From Craterostigma plantagineum (lineage: Eukaryota > Streptophyta > Magnoliopsida > Lamiales > Linderniaceae), in NCBI GenBank assembly GCA_027422505.1, contig JAPQWV010000050.1, positions 2,232,001-2,296,000 on the forward strand: a DNA stretch of 64,000 bases, in the 5' to 3' direction. The notes beneath the pieces were generated by a model. It saw only the letters and a program-made list of their open reading frames with translations, did no database searches and was not told the origin of the DNA. Shown one piece after another: positions 1-17,701 of this stretch (positions within the stretch are counted from its first letter, which is position 1; each line of letters opens with the position of its first letter). Both the position numbers and the translations under genes were made by a program.

Positions 1-479
1 GATTTTGAAAGCGTGAAGATGCAATGCAATTACTTTTTCACTAATTTTTTTAAATAACAATTTCATTTTAATTAATCTCTATATAAATTTGTATTTTGTA
101 GTTATGTAAAGTTCTTTGTCTTAGTAATGAGACTGACTAAAACATGTAATTTATTTAATGTTATTTTATGAATTAAAAATCTTTTTTATTTTGAAAAATT
201 TGGTATTAATAATCCATCTTATTGGGCCTAAGGAGTTTGAATTGACTAAAAATAACAAAGGAATTAACGAGTTATGAGACACGCATGGTAAAAACCCTCC
301 GTGTTAGTATAGAAGGTATGATACCGATACCGTATCGAAATTTCGGTATGATACCGTATCGAAATTTAAGGTATACCGAAATTTTGGTATGGTATTTGTA
401 TGATTTTTTTCAATACCGAAATTTCGGTACGGTAAACGGTATCACGGTTTTGGTACGGTATACCGTACCGAACCACCCC

Positions 480-481
<2 letters not shown>
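1..481. mobile_element. Partial hAT-type non-autonomous element (family A)
   Basis: The stretch is the reverse complement of the first ~470 bases of the element at 3286-4139: the ends at 1-40 and 3719-3757 match, as do the GGTATACCG/AAATTTCGG-rich subterminal repeats. It ends at 481 in CCACCCCTA, the complement of the TAGGGGTGG terminus of the other copy. The other end lies outside the window, so a target duplication cannot be checked. Confidence 0.7.

Positions 482-516
<35 letters not shown>
482..516. repeat. (AT)n microsatellite
   Basis: Alternating TA dinucleotides directly follow the hAT-type terminus. Similar short AT tracts occur at 1079-1102, 14141-14161 and 30051-30080. Confidence 0.9.
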
Positions 517-518
<2 letters not shown>

Positions 519-544
519 TATTTTATTCACACAAAAAATAGGGA

Positions 545-957
545 TCTTTACACATAACTACCCATTTATATAAAAAATTCGCAAATCAGACATGTCATAT
601 TTTTTTATATGCAGGTACCTGTCAGAATAAAATTTTTGCACATTGGTACCCGTTCCGCCGCAAGTACGTCATAGAACACATTTAAGTACCATAAGAAAAC
701 ATATTGTGGTACGTTATACAGTGAGAAAATTGTACATCATACAACACACATTAAGGTACCATATAAACCGTACATAGGTATCATATGTGGGTACCATATA
801 TACGCGTGACATGGTACGTAATATGCATATAGATAGATACGTCAAGACTGGGAAAATGGTACACGCAATCGAGCGGGTACTTAAATGAAAATTTTTCTGA
901 CAGGGGGTCTGACTAGCAAAAATTTTATATAAATAGGTATTTTTCTGAAGATACACC
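545..957. mobile_element. GTAC-phased terminal-inverted-repeat element, copy 1
   Basis: The left end (GGGATCTTTACACATAA) and the right end near 957 are imperfect inverted repeats that continue for tens of bases, including the ATTTATATAAA and CTGTCAGA blocks. The interior has GTAC motifs at mostly 23-bp spacing, for example the intervals beginning near 689 and 712. No long ORF is present. Related copies are at 11098-11535 and 53213-53635. Superfamily not determined; a clean target duplication was not found. Confidence 0.6.
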
Positions 958-1270
958 AAAAAAAATATTTATTTTAGAAAATTACTCACTATCTTTTAGT
1001 TATTAGTCAATCACTAGTTTTAGTTCGCCTTTGGAAAAAAAAATCACAGTTTTAGTTAATTCTAACGCATTTAATTGTATAATATATATATATATATATA
1101 TATACATAACCAAATTTAAATTATAATTTGAACTAGCTATTTTAAATTAAAATAAATTTAATATTATACATTTATATATAATAGCAACTCGTGAGCAATA
1201 ATACTAGTTATATATATAAACATGAAAATTCAATTGGCAAAATTAGCAAAGATAATCCAATGGGCCTTGA

Positions 1271-2555
1271 AATTCCCTACGGCCCACGAATGATATCATT
1301 CAGCCGTCTCTCTGCAACCTTCCTATTCAACGCCGCCGCCCCCTTAACCCCGACGAAGTGCTTCAGAATCTACAAGGCAATACGATGACTTTGCTCGAAG
1401 TTATCTCAAACGCCGTTTCATCGTCTACCAATGGCTGCTCAGATTATCCCTTTACCTTGAACACAAACCCTATCTTCCCAGCTTTGAAACCCCAATCGAA
1501 CGACGACCCAAACCCAGTTAAGAAGCTCACGGGGTGGGAAATATCGAAGAAAGACGTCCAAATCGCCGAGATGGAGCAGAAGTTTTTCACTGGCCTGAAG
1601 AATAACCTGGAGGACGAGAAAAATAAGATCAGTAAGTCTCGATTCTTGTCTGAATTCACTGCACATTTGATAAATCTCGGTGGGAAAAATAAGGGTTTTG
1701 AAAATAGGGCTGAAGAAGGCGAAGAATACGCCTGTAGGTTGGTGTACGAGCTGGGTTCATTAATGGGTAGGGATGTTAGGGCCTTGGTTTTGAAGGATGT
1801 ATCGAATTTGAAATATGGAGTGTGCTTGAAAGTTTGATCGTTAATGGGCTCATCGATCACTCTTCCACTTCGTATTTGATATCGAGTTTGATCGAAAAGA
1901 ACAACTCTCCACTGCTCGTCTCGTGCGTCAAGAATCTACACGATATCCAAGCTTACGAATTGATGTGCATTTTGAGGTATTTCTTGGCCATGCCCGCCGA
2001 AGGGCTTGCGAGTTTGCTATACGTTAGGCTTGATTGGGAAAACCAAGCAAATCTAGCCATCGAAAAGTTTAAGAGCGGCGGCCAAGATCGAACCTTGGCT
2101 AGAGATGCTTCGCTCCTAATCATGTTGGGACACGATGGATTCACTTCCTCCGAGCTCTGCTTGAATTACTTCCTTTCGTCGAAGAACGTCGACGAGGTCA
2201 TTTTTGCTGCTTGCGTAGGGAAGTTGAGCACGAATGAGTTGAAGGCTTTGGTTAGATACCTGGGAAAATGGGTCAGAAAGTACGAAAAATTTCCAGAAAT
2301 TGGTCCTTGCCCTATGGCTGCATCTTCGTTGGGCTCGAAGTTTGCAATTGGATTCCTAAAATCGATGACGTGGCGAAGTGCTTAGGGCTGATTGTAGATG
2401 AAAATTTCTCGTCTTTGGTTATGGGCACGGAAATATCCGAGGAGCTGAGATCTTTGGAGGGGATTGTTAGTTCTTTGGCGGGCGAGGCGAGGATCTGTGG
2501 CACGCTGGCGAGTTTGGTGGAGACTATGGGAAGAGCTGACAAGGTTATGGAGTAA
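1271..2555 (+). pseudogene. Frameshifted single-exon gene fragment, product not recognised
   Basis: Three overlapping reading frames give one continuous helical, leucine-rich protein of about 420 residues. The frame open from 1271 (first ATG at 1385) runs to about 1808. It continues in the next frame from about 1811 after loss of one base, then shifts again near 2330 with one extra base, ending at the TAA at 2553-2555. Coding sense resumes precisely across each shift (IWSVLESL after the first, LGLEVCNWIPK after the second), so these are lesions and not separate genes. There is no signal peptide or membrane segment. No intron is needed, and no convincing start precedes 1385, so it may be the 3' part or a retrocopy of a longer gene. 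I do not recognise the family. Confidence 0.55.
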
Positions 2556-3277
2556 AGCACAAATCCTAGGTCAGTTTTTTAAGGTTATATCATTATTGTG
2601 TTAGAATTGTGGTTCTTGTTCTTAGTATAAAACATCGTGGCTTGTTTCTTTTATGTGAGATCTCTCTTATATTATTAATTCCAGTAGTCTTATTGTACCC
2701 CATATATCTTGAGATTTTGTATTTTGAGATTTTTTTATCTCACTAACTTCTGTTATTTTGATGAATTCATCTACTATAATTTTTAGTGCGTTTCGACTAG
2801 TTTTCTTGGCTCAATTTGAAATTTATGGATTAGGACAGAGCTTAAAAGTTCGAGCTCGGCTCGAAAGCTTGTTTATTTGCAAATTTTTTATTTGAATAAA
2901 AAATTTAGCCCATGAGCTTTCGAACAGTTTCAACTAAACACTCCTAGATTGATTATCCATAACTGATTTATCACCTTTATCATTACCATTCTCTCTTTAT
3001 AGGATTACATTGTAATAATTTAATACTAGTTATTACCCGTGCAATGTCCGGTGTTAACTAGTTTATATTAATAAATAACTATTTGTAGTGGATTAATTAT
3101 TGACATGTGTGGTAGTGGGTAGTTTTTTTGTATGTTTTTATTATATTTATTTATTAAATTTATTACAATTAATTATTAAGGAGCACTTGGCAACATATGA
3201 GAGCACCTATATTTCTATAATAATTATATAAGATAAGATTGATTATCCATAACTGATCTATCACCGAGGATTACATT
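2556..3277. other. AT-rich intergenic stretch
   Basis: No gene seen. A short segment (GATTATCCATAACTGAT) at about 2950 is repeated at about 3240. A possible Helitron-like terminus (CTAGT next to CCCGTGC) lies near 3029-3061 but the evidence is too weak to call an element. Confidence 0.5.
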
Positions 3278-3285
3278 GTAATAAT

Positions 3286-4139
3286 TAGGGGTGGTTGGGT
3301 ACGGTATACCGTACCAAAACTGTGATAACGTATATCGTATCGAAATTTCGGTATCCAAAAAAGTCGTACCAATACCATATCAAAATTTCGGTATACCTTA
3401 AATTTTGATACGGTATCATACCGAAATTTCGGTATTGTATCTGTATCATACCTTCTATACCATTCATACGGAGGGTTTTTTACCATGCATGTCTCGTGAC
3501 TCGTTAATTCGTTGTTTTGGAAGTTTTAATCAATTCAAACTTCTTAGGCCCCAATAAGATAGATTATTAATACCAAATTTTTCAAAATAAAAAGATTTTC
3601 TAATCTTAAATAATTTATATATTTTAGCTAGTCTCCTTAGTAAGACAAAAAACTTTACATAACCCAAAATACAACTTTATATACAGATTAAAAAAATTAG
3701 TGAAGATTAACAAAAAGTAATTGCATTGCATCTTCACGCTTTCAAAAACATGAAAAAAACATTAAAAAGGCAAAAATTAAACGTTACCTCGAGTTACATA
3801 AGTAACAAATGGTGGGCCTAATATTAGAAAGTTGTGTATAAGTTAATAATTTATGGACTAAATAAGTTTATGAAGATCCTTAATTTTTCATTTTATTTTT
3901 TTGAAATAATATAATATATATAGGTGTGTATATATATACAAATATATTAAAAATTTTAGAATTTCGGTATTCGATATAATCGGTATACCTAATTTTAAAA
4001 ACTTTCATACCATTACCGTACCGAAAATTTCGGTACGGTATCATACCTTACCAAAAACTTCGGTATACCAAAATTTTCGATATTTTCGGTACGATTCGAT
4101 ATGATAAGGACTGTATTTTGGTATTTTTCCCCAGCCCTA
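3286..4139. mobile_element. hAT-type non-autonomous element (family A), complete
   Basis: The element begins TAGGGGTGG and ends CCAGCCCTA. It is flanked by the 8-bp target-site duplication GTAATAAT (3278-3285 and 4140-4147), the size typical of hAT. Subterminal regions are dense in GGTATACCG and AAATTTCGGTA palindromic words. It encodes no transposase. It is inverted relative to the partial copy at 1-481. Confidence 0.85.
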
Positions 4140-4265
4140 GTAATAATTGGCCTTCTAAATGGAAGTTTTCTATAAATAATGCTTTTGGGCTTCTAATTGA
4201 TCTATCACAGAGCCCAAATTGCATAACCTTGTTCAAAATAACAAAGTACAATGATTTGTAAAACA

Positions 4266-4585
4266 TGCACGTATATATTGTTTAATTTAATATTGATTCT
4301 ATTTTCACCATTGACTGTTTGTCTAGTTTTTTCATTAGGTCAATCACAGGTTTGATTTTTGAACAGAAACAGCGAGCATGCTGCATTAATCACAAACTGT
4401 CGATTGCACAATTGACACGTATAAATATATGCACACATATTGTTTAATTCAATATTGATTTATTTATTCATCATCGACTATTTGTTTATTTCTTTTCATG
4501 AGGTCAAGCACAGGTTTGATTCTTGAACAGAAAACTGTTAACATGCATTGCATTAATCACAAACTGTCGATTGTACAATCAATAA
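4266..4585. repeat. Two-copy tandem duplication, about 165 bp
   Basis: Two diverged direct copies start near 4266 and 4432. Both contain a TATTGTTTAATT block, then CACAGGTTTGATT, TGAACAGAAA and finally CACAAACTGTCGATTG. No ORF is evident. Confidence 0.75.
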
Positions 4586-5229
4586 ATAAAATAACGTACT
4601 ACAACGCCAACATGGTTTGAATTTTAACTTTCACGTGCTTGGAATTCCTTTCTTGAACGTACTTTCTATTGTATATTTCTCTCATTTTCTAATGTAATGT
4701 CAATATGGGCAACTCAAAACAATACACACAAATTGACAAATTCTCGTAAGAAAAACATATCATTATTATCGTATTCTTGCTTGCCATGCACTTATATTCA
4801 ACCACGCTTTTGGCTGTGCTGACTGTATATTAAATATACATCGTACCTCTTTACGTTTTTCCCTTCGTTTTAAACTTGGACTAGACAATGATGTATTGAC
4901 GTGTCGGGTTTGTTCTATTTTGAATATATTCTGATATTATAATTTAATAATTCAAAGTTCGTATCATACATTCTTTTCTCCCTAATTCATTTTCTCAGAA
5001 AGCGTTATTTGACCGTCGCTTAACTATTTTCAGAGTCGTGGCACATGGTGACTACGGCACCTTTCCTTTCCATGTACGATAGAGAATTTCGACATTTAAT
5101 TCTGTAATGCTTGCAAATTAAAGTGTTCGTTTTTGACAAACATTTTACGAGAGATCAGCGATATTTTTCCACAAATAATAAAATATATGTACGCAAAGAG
5201 ATGGTCAAGTCAATTTTACTAATTATATA
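4586..5229. other. Intergenic, nothing recognised
   Basis: AT-rich sequence with no sustained reading frame and no repeat I can name. Confidence 0.5.
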
Positions 5230-5468
5230 CTCCCTCCGATTTTTTTAGGTGTCCTTTAAGGTTTTTGCACTCATATTAAGAAGTAGAATAAAATGTCTAA
5301 TATACCCCTAATTAATTGCTTACGACTATTTAATATATTCCATTTAATATTATTTAAAAGGGTAAAACTGAAAATATGATAAATATTTGTCTTGAAATCT
5401 GTAAAACGACAACTAATTAGAAACAAAATTAAAGAGCTAAAACCACATGTAAATAAAATCGGAGGGTG
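5230..5468. mobile_element. Stowaway-like MITE (Tc1/mariner)
   Basis: The element has CTCCCTCCGATTTT at its left end and the complementary AAAATCGGAGGGTG at its right end, flanked by TA dinucleotides. The CTCCCTCCG terminus and TA target are hallmarks of plant Stowaway MITEs. It is 239 bp long with no coding capacity. Confidence 0.8.
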
Positions 5469-7110
5469 TATATAGATAAATTCATTTGAAAGTAACTTTT
5501 TTTTAAAAAAAAATTCAACACTAAACTGGCCAGAGTTTTATTATCAAACAATAATATATATTCATATATTTGATTAAATACCAAGCTAAAAGACGTGTAG
5601 TAACCAAAATGAACATTACAAATACTCTTTCTTGCACGCACAAACACATGCATGTGTGTGTTTAAAAGACTTGAAGACCTCGATTACTAGTGTTGACCAC
5701 TAACGCATGCATTAGCTTAGTGCGTTGACTCGATTTCGAATATTGAGTCAGGTGAAAAACTAGGAGTTGGGAGTCAATTAGAGAATATTATTGTTTTTAT
5801 TTTATTGCTAAGTTGATGTCTTTGATACGGCGGGTCACAAAGGTATGCAAGTTAGTGTTCAATAATGACGGCCCGCAACTAAATATATTCAAGATGAATG
5901 TCCTTTAAGCTGCATACTTTTGACTGTGAAACATATTAACATTATAATAGGAGTAATAAATAATAAGGATAGTATAGACCAATTCACATAATTTATTATT
6001 TCATGTATAATGCTAATTATATATATATCTATATATATATGTGTGTGTCTGTGTGTGTGTGTGTGCCCAGTCAATTTTAAAAAATATTGAATGTTCAAAA
6101 AATGTAGCAGAAATGATTTTTAACAACAAATATATATTCTACATTTGTGTAGAGAAGAAAATCAGTTAGAGTTACTTGTCATCAAAAAATGAAGTTACAG
6201 AAGATATAATTTGAATAACATCATGATTGGTAGATTGTATAGTTCGAGAAAACTCAAATTCGTTATATTTAACAAATGCTATTAAAAGGAGCTCGTGGAA
6301 TTTTCTATATTTTTTTATTCAATGCTACTTCGACTTCATTAATTATGTAAAATTAATATCTTCATTATACCATCAATCACATGTAAATCAGCGGAATTGT
6401 CTTTTTCATCTCCCATTTTTTGCCATAATATTAATATAATCAATAAAACATATAGACACTACTTAATGTTTCTTGGTACGAGTCGCGTATGTGACCATTT
6501 ATTCATTTTTTGTTGCTTTCTTCCCTAGCGCACCAATATATTTACCATCCATGGCTTATAGAACCAAACAAATAATCACTCTGTTTGGTAAGTTTCGTTT
6601 TCTAACCTATATTCATTTGGTTTTGGAGGGAATCACTATGATAAATTTAGGAAAAAATATTTATTTCAACTGTATGATTGAGCTCACGACCATATCAAAT
6701 GATTTCATGAAAATTTACCAACTACAATAAAGCATTATTAGTTGTAGTTTCAAGTTTGCGCGGATGACTATTAGATTTAAGTCCAAAGAAGAAGGATATA
6801 TAATATAAAGTTAATTTTTAAAAAATAACAGCGCCAACTTGAATTATATATTATATAACTCACAGAGTTAGCTAAAGTTAATCAAATATACACGCAATAT
6901 CCTAAGATAATATATACATATACACATCATTAACTACGGTTAGGTACAAAGAACACCCCCCCCCCCCCCCCCCCCCCCACACACAGGTTCTAATCTAAAT
7001 CCAATCGTTCATAAATATTTAACTTATCAATGACCAATAATAGTAAAACAAATATGAATAAGTTTTTATGCTGAAACAACTATCAAGAGAATTAAATGCC
7101 ATATATAAGA
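5469..7110. other. Intergenic; contains a poly-C tract
   Basis: No gene seen. A run of about 23 C residues lies at 6956-6978, followed by a short CA tract, and a GT/TG microsatellite sits at 6040-6065. Confidence 0.5.
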
Positions 7111-7173
7111 AATAATCAGCTATGCTTTAATATTCATTTAATAAGAAATTATCTTAAAGCATAGCTGATTATT
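7111..7173. repeat. Perfect 20-bp inverted repeat (hairpin)
   Basis: Arms at 7111-7130 and 7154-7173 are exact reverse complements (AATAATCAGCTATGCTTTAA) separated by 23 bases. It lies about 950 bp upstream of ICS copy 1. Function unknown. Confidence 0.85.
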
Positions 7174-7861
7174 TAGATGTTTTGGTGCCGGATCGGGTTT
7201 AAATTATCTAGATGTTTTTAGTTGTTAGATAATATCTAAAACCATCCACAAAAAAAAATTGTATCAACGTAGTATTTTGACATAAATAAAGCCAAAATTA
7301 ATTTCAATAAGGATTAAGGACAATATCTTTCAAACTGTAATTTGCCCGACAAATCAAAGTAGCGGTGCTCCACTCATCGACATTTGAAGCTGCAATGCAG
7401 GTTTTCAACAACACTATTTTCAATTTTTTTTTCCAGAAAAATAAGAACCTAATAAGAGATACTGTTAAAGGGGGCGACAGTTGGATATATTCTGAAGATA
7501 TCATGATCCTAATTCATCTTAATAGTTACTAAAAATACGAAACATATCACACCACTAATGCACCTTAAAATTTCACCAAATATTCGGCTTATTACCCACA
7601 AGTTTTCATTCAAACGGTGCAAGCGCAAACCTATGAGCAAATCAGAAGTATGAATTTAATTTTTCTCGATATTCAGAATATTATTTAATTTTGTCGACAT
7701 TCAGAATTGAATATTATGTCGTCCTCGTTTTTCAGATAGTGTGCGTTGCTGAAGTCGAACATAGAATTTCCTATTACAAGACCCGCTGGTTAACGTGGAA
7801 AATAGAATTAAAAAAATAATAATAATAACTTAATAAGAGATGATGCTTATTTGGATTGCAT

Positions 7862-7956
7862 GGATGCTTCCTCGCATTTACAAACATAATTAAAATAAAT
7901 TACAAAAAGTTTCGACTTCATAAAGGTGACGACGGCATACATTTTCACTATAAATA
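7862..7956 (+). promoter_or_regulatory. Core promoter of ICS copy 1
   Basis: A GGATGCTTCCTCGCATT block at 7862, shared in diverged form by all five copies, precedes TATAAATA at 7949. The ATG is 163 bp further on, and the intervening leader is CA-rich. Inferred from conservation across paralogues and position. Confidence 0.65.
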
Positions 7957-8118
7957 TATCAAACACATATATACACATACACATTCATTCATTCTCAAGA
8001 AAAAACTCACACCCGATTTACACACACACACACACACAGATTATTAAAACGCAAACCCCTAAACTATTTCATTATTAATTCTTCAAATAAATACACACAA
8101 AAGAAGAATACAAACAAA

Positions 8119-10903
<2,785 letters not shown>

Positions 10904-11097
10904 GTAAAGACTGAAGATTGATTTCGCCGACGCCGAGCACACACTATTTGTGTGTTTGTGTGTGTAAATTGTTTGATCAGTTAGTTTGTTCATTCCTTTC
11001 AAGAAAGAGATGTGTCATCTCTATATGTAGTTTAGACCTGGAAAAAGGTTCGAATTTTGCATTCTTTTGTTTCTTTTCGCAGTTGTGGTTTTACTCA

Positions 11098-11535
11098 TTT
11101 ACTATCGGTGAATCTATAGAAAAATACCCAATTGAATACATTTTTACAGATAGATACCCATGTCAGAAATTTTTAAAGATAGCTACCAAATTTAATGTTT
11201 ACCAGTTTCTTCAGTCACACCGTACCTCTCTGTGTGTGTATGGCGTACCATAACACGTTGATATAGGGTACCTAAATGTGCTAATACGGCGTACCTTATG
11301 TATTGTAGATGACATACCTAGGCGTACCTAAATGTGCGAATATACTCAACGTATGACGTACCACAATACGTTGATATAGGGTACCTAAATGTGTTGTATG
11401 GCATACATGCGGCGGATTGGGTATTTATCTGCAAAAAATGTATTCTATTAGGTACCTACATATAAAAAAATCTGACAGGTACTAAATTACAAGTTTTTCC
11501 GAATGGATATTTATGTGTAAACGCCCCTCTACTCT
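11098..11535. mobile_element. GTAC-phased terminal-inverted-repeat element, copy 2
   Basis: The ends are imperfect inverted repeats (AAATACCCAATTGAATAC on the left; a matching GAATGGATATTTATGTG on the right). Interior GTACC words recur at exactly 23 bp several times between about 11246 and 11390. It lies 3' of ICS copy 1 and closely resembles 53213-53635. Confidence 0.65.
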
Positions 11536-12490
11536 CATGAGGAATTTTAAGCAGGAGCAACTGTACTTATTGATTAAATAATGTTCGGGTATTTAATGAC
11601 GTATGGGCTGGGTGAAATTAGAAATCGATTTGAGGTTCATAAATTACGTTTGGGAAATTCTATTCACACCTTTTTTTTTTGCCATATTGACCCCTAATTA
11701 AAATTCAACAGTAAATACATTAATGTGTTATGTTAGCTTTGGTCAATTCTTTCAACTTTATTTATTACGTATTCTCTTATCCCTCTCTTTATAATATATA
11801 AAAAAGATGAAAATTAACGAAATTATGGGTGTATATATCTCTTACTACATGTCCTTCATCCCATTGTTTTAGGTTTAACTTACGTGGTTTCTTTTTTATC
11901 CAGTTAGTATTACTTAGTATATAATTACACATTATCTATTATAAGGGTGAGGGGAGGGGCTTGGAGTCTATCAAATGACATTGAAAAAATAATTAATAAA
12001 ATAAAAAATTACAACTACAGAGAATTATTATATTTAGTTTATTACTACCTTTCATTAATTTATTTTTATTCAGTTACTATCCTACTTTAAATTTATAATA
12101 AATCATTTTTTCATTTTTCATATTTATAACATACAAATTAAATTTAAATTATGATTTCTATAAAATATTTCACAATTGAAATAAATTTAATAAAAAATAT
12201 TTATATAAATAGTACACGCATTTGAGTGTGCATATATTACTAGTATTTATTATTAGATATAAAGCTCATAAAAAATATTATTTTTCAATTCGACCGAAAC
12301 ATTAGTTGCTTTGTAATTTTCAAATCTACTGTATATTCTAATAACTATTATATGAATAGTTTATTAAAATAAGATAAATATTTAAGTTGTTACTCTTTTT
12401 AAAATTATTAATATTATCTGAGTTTTATATAAAAGTGTTACTTATCAGATATATTATACATAACGGATGATGGATGACTATGGTAAAGAA
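11536..12490. other. AT-rich intergenic stretch
   Basis: No gene seen. A possible Helitron 3' terminus (ACAC...GTGT hairpin followed by CTAG before T) ends at about 12243, but the 5' end is not clear. Confidence 0.45.
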
Positions 12491-13620
12491 AAAACAATTA
12501 ATTAATATTTACTTGAGAAACTCGTCATCTCAGAGTAATCTAGATCCCTATTTTAATTAATTATACATAACGCATCGTCGTCGTTGTTATCGTTATCCTC
12601 GTTGGGATCGGGTAGCTTGGACAGTGGATCCTCATCGTCCGCTTCCGAATCACTAACATCAATGTCTTCGTCGGATTCAGGCACGACATCTGGGACGGAT
12701 TCTAACACGGATTCTGGCATATTGAATGAAATACCAAAAGTCGGCATCTCCAGAGAAACATTGCTGAACCCTGCCGTACTGAGGGCATGTCGGAGATATC
12801 CGGACATGTATAACTCGAAGAACCAACTTCAAATGCAGAAAGCTCGCACTGCTCCTCAAAATCCGATGAGGCTCTTCGTTCAAATCAAAGTTCGAATTTT
12901 TCAACTAATTCAACAAAAACCTCAACATAATTGTTCTCTGACTCGGGATGTATGCAAAATTGTAAATCGTTGTCGCTGGAGATTTGAAATGCTGATGAAA
13001 GTGTCGGGAATGTTGGAAGTATTCATTTTTGACATGGACAATTAACGAACAACGACTGCTATCAGCACACGTAATTTCAAACAACTATATAAACTCAAAA
13101 AAATTGGTATTGCGATGAATTCGCCTATACCCAACAGGGCGGATACTATATTTGATGGTAGAATCGGGTGACTGAATTATTTCTCCGCCGAAATATACTA
13201 CGACTTGTACGCGACTCGACAGCATTGTTTCTGTTATTAAAAAAAATTGCTACTAGTTGATATGGAATGTAAATTCCGTAGTGTATATATAGACAAGTAA
13301 TTCGTATTACAAAGTGACGAGTTAAGCAACTCGCACTCTGGTATGACGAGTGACAAGCATTATTGGATAATTCATGTAACTCGTCATCCCAGAGTACGAA
13401 TGACACGAATTATTGCCGACACACTGCATGGCCATGCAGGTTGGTCGGGCACTAACCTAACTCGTCATCTAGGACGACGAGTTACTAATTCGTACGCCTA
13501 GAAGACGAGTTACTAACTCGGCCGGTCAGCGTTGCCATGTCAAGTCAGCCGGCCAGCGTTGCTACTTTAACTCGTCATCCAGGGTGAAGAGTTATTAACT
13601 CGTATGCCGGGAGTACGAAA
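12491..13620 (-). repeat. Degenerate repeat with CTCGTCAT words and a short acidic ORF
   Basis: The words CTCGTCATC and ACGAGTTA recur near 12522, 13320, 13380, 13462, 13500 and 13570, often as inverted pairs. On the minus strand 12553-12807 encodes 84 residues with an Asp/Glu/Ser-rich tail (DEDIDVSDSEADDEDP), resembling the acidic end of a transposon-encoded protein. No full ORF is present. I read it as a decayed transposable element; the class is not determined. Confidence 0.4.
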
Positions 13621-14275
13621 TACCCTATTTTATTAACACTTTCCATTTCTTGTTTATTTTGTTAGTGTTTAATTTTTTTTGTTTATTTAATTAAAAATAC
13701 CGAAGAATTTACATATGGCTACGTTAACGAACGATACTATTTAATTTATCGCCGCAAATCATTGACTAGTCGGACGAAAAATCCACAATTGATACTTCCA
13801 TATATTTGACTAACTGTCTTAACTAAATTTATTACTATTTTATTTTTATTCTTCTTTCAGGTAGTGTGCTGATGACTACATGTGTCCAAATCATAATTCA
13901 TAAGTCCAACATGTGCTCCAAAAGCTTGACTAAATAAAATAAGATTGAACGACTACGAGCGAATCTTAATATTATATTCACGAAGTGATTTAAAACTTGA
14001 TGATTAGCGATCATATTCTATATATAGCCTCCATGCATGACCAACAGAGGACAACGGATACATATAAAAGCTTTATCTCGAGTGTAAAAATAAATGTAAA
14101 AGAAAAGAGATAGTTTATAATATATATTATTTACACACACACATATATATATATATATATATCGAACGAGTCAAGATGGAGTATTTTAACTAAAAAACTA
14201 AGAATAAAAGCGTAATAATAATAAAAAGAAATACAAAAGTAAAAGATGGGGGGCTAGAGAATTTTCTAACTCGAG

Positions 14276-14376
14276 CAGCTGATTATTGTGGAAAATTGAA
14301 TAAAAAAAATATGAGAGACAAGCGGTAGGATGCTTCCTTGCATTTGGGTGATGGCTTAGCATTTCCTTATATATAC
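14276..14376 (+). promoter_or_regulatory. Core promoter of ICS copy 2
   Basis: It contains CAGCTGATTATTGTGGAAA (14276), GGATGCTTCCT (14328) and TATATATA (about 14369). The same order recurs upstream of copies 3, 4 and 5. The ATG is about 150 bp downstream of the TATA box. Confidence 0.7.
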
Positions 14377-14523
14377 CAACCTAAGCTCCTAAACCTTTAT
14401 TGCCCATTAGCTCAACGCTTTACTAACATACATACGATACGTACAATTCACATTCTTTTATTACACACAGACACACTACTTACTACAAAACTACAAAGAA
14501 GAAGAACAAGAATAAGAAAAGAC

Positions 14524-16915
<2,392 letters not shown>

Positions 16916-17470
16916 TAAAGTGTTCCGATTAGATGATTTATCTCTTTATTGTTTGATCATTTAGTTCATCATTCCTCAAAGCCAATTTTTTTTAACTTAA
17001 AGTTTTCTTTCTGATGTAACGAGGAATAACAGAGGTGTTGCATCTGTAACTTCCGTCGTTGTATAAATAATTGCTTAGTGAATGTTATTATGATTCATTG
17101 AATCGAAACATATAGGAAATGAAAATTGAAAGGTTTTTTTTTTTTTCGCGGTAGAAGCTATGTACGCTCGCTCAATCCCTTCGTAGTCTTCATAATACAA
17201 GTAAGTTCGGTCTTAATTGAATATGATCTCTCATTTCTAGCTCTGAAATGACCACCGACTTTTAGTTGGATTAATCCTCCTTGCACACTTGTCAGGTTCT
17301 AAGTTAATACATCGATCTCAAAGAAGTCAACTGAAATCGAACATTTGATCTTTTCGTGGAAAGTCATGTATATGATCACTTTGAAAGTTATTGTAAACCC
17401 GCCTAGTTAATACAATATTATCCCTCATGTTGAAAATTTTCAAGTTAAAACCAGACTAACTAGACATGCA
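16916..17470. other. 3' flank of ICS copy 2
   Basis: The first ~150 bases resemble the 3' flanks of copies 3-5 (GTTCGATTAGA, TTTATTGTTTGAT, GATGTAA...GAGGAATAACAGAGGTGTTG) and presumably include the 3' UTR. Nothing else is recognised. Confidence 0.5.
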
Positions 17471-17701
17471 TCTATATTCTTATATTAATGCTAGAGTTAA
17501 AAATCGTTGAAGTTTGTGTATCAGTCGGCCAATCAGAAATTTTTTTCAAATTAATAATTAACTTAAAATAAAAAATAAGAAACCACCCACTACATTTCAT
17601 TTATATTGTTACATTTACCCTTGTATTTTTAATAATTGTTATTTAATAGTTAATAATGATTTATATATTATGTAGCACACAAAGTGTGCAATTTAGACTA
17701 G
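17471..17701 (+). mobile_element. Candidate small non-autonomous Helitron
   Basis: It starts TCTATATTCTTATATTAA after an A. It ends with the hairpin GCACACAAAGTGTGC, eight bases, then CTAG before a T. The TC start, 3' hairpin, CTAG end and A|T insertion fit Helitrons. It is 231 bp with no coding capacity. Confidence 0.5.

Noticed and set aside
3029..3061. Helitron-like terminus with CTAGT and CCCGTGC
   Set aside because: Hairpin weak and no matching 5' end found.
6956..6978. Poly-C tract as a structural or i-motif element
   Set aside because: An uninterrupted homopolymer adjoining a CA tract is more likely slippage or a sequencing feature; the length is unreliable.
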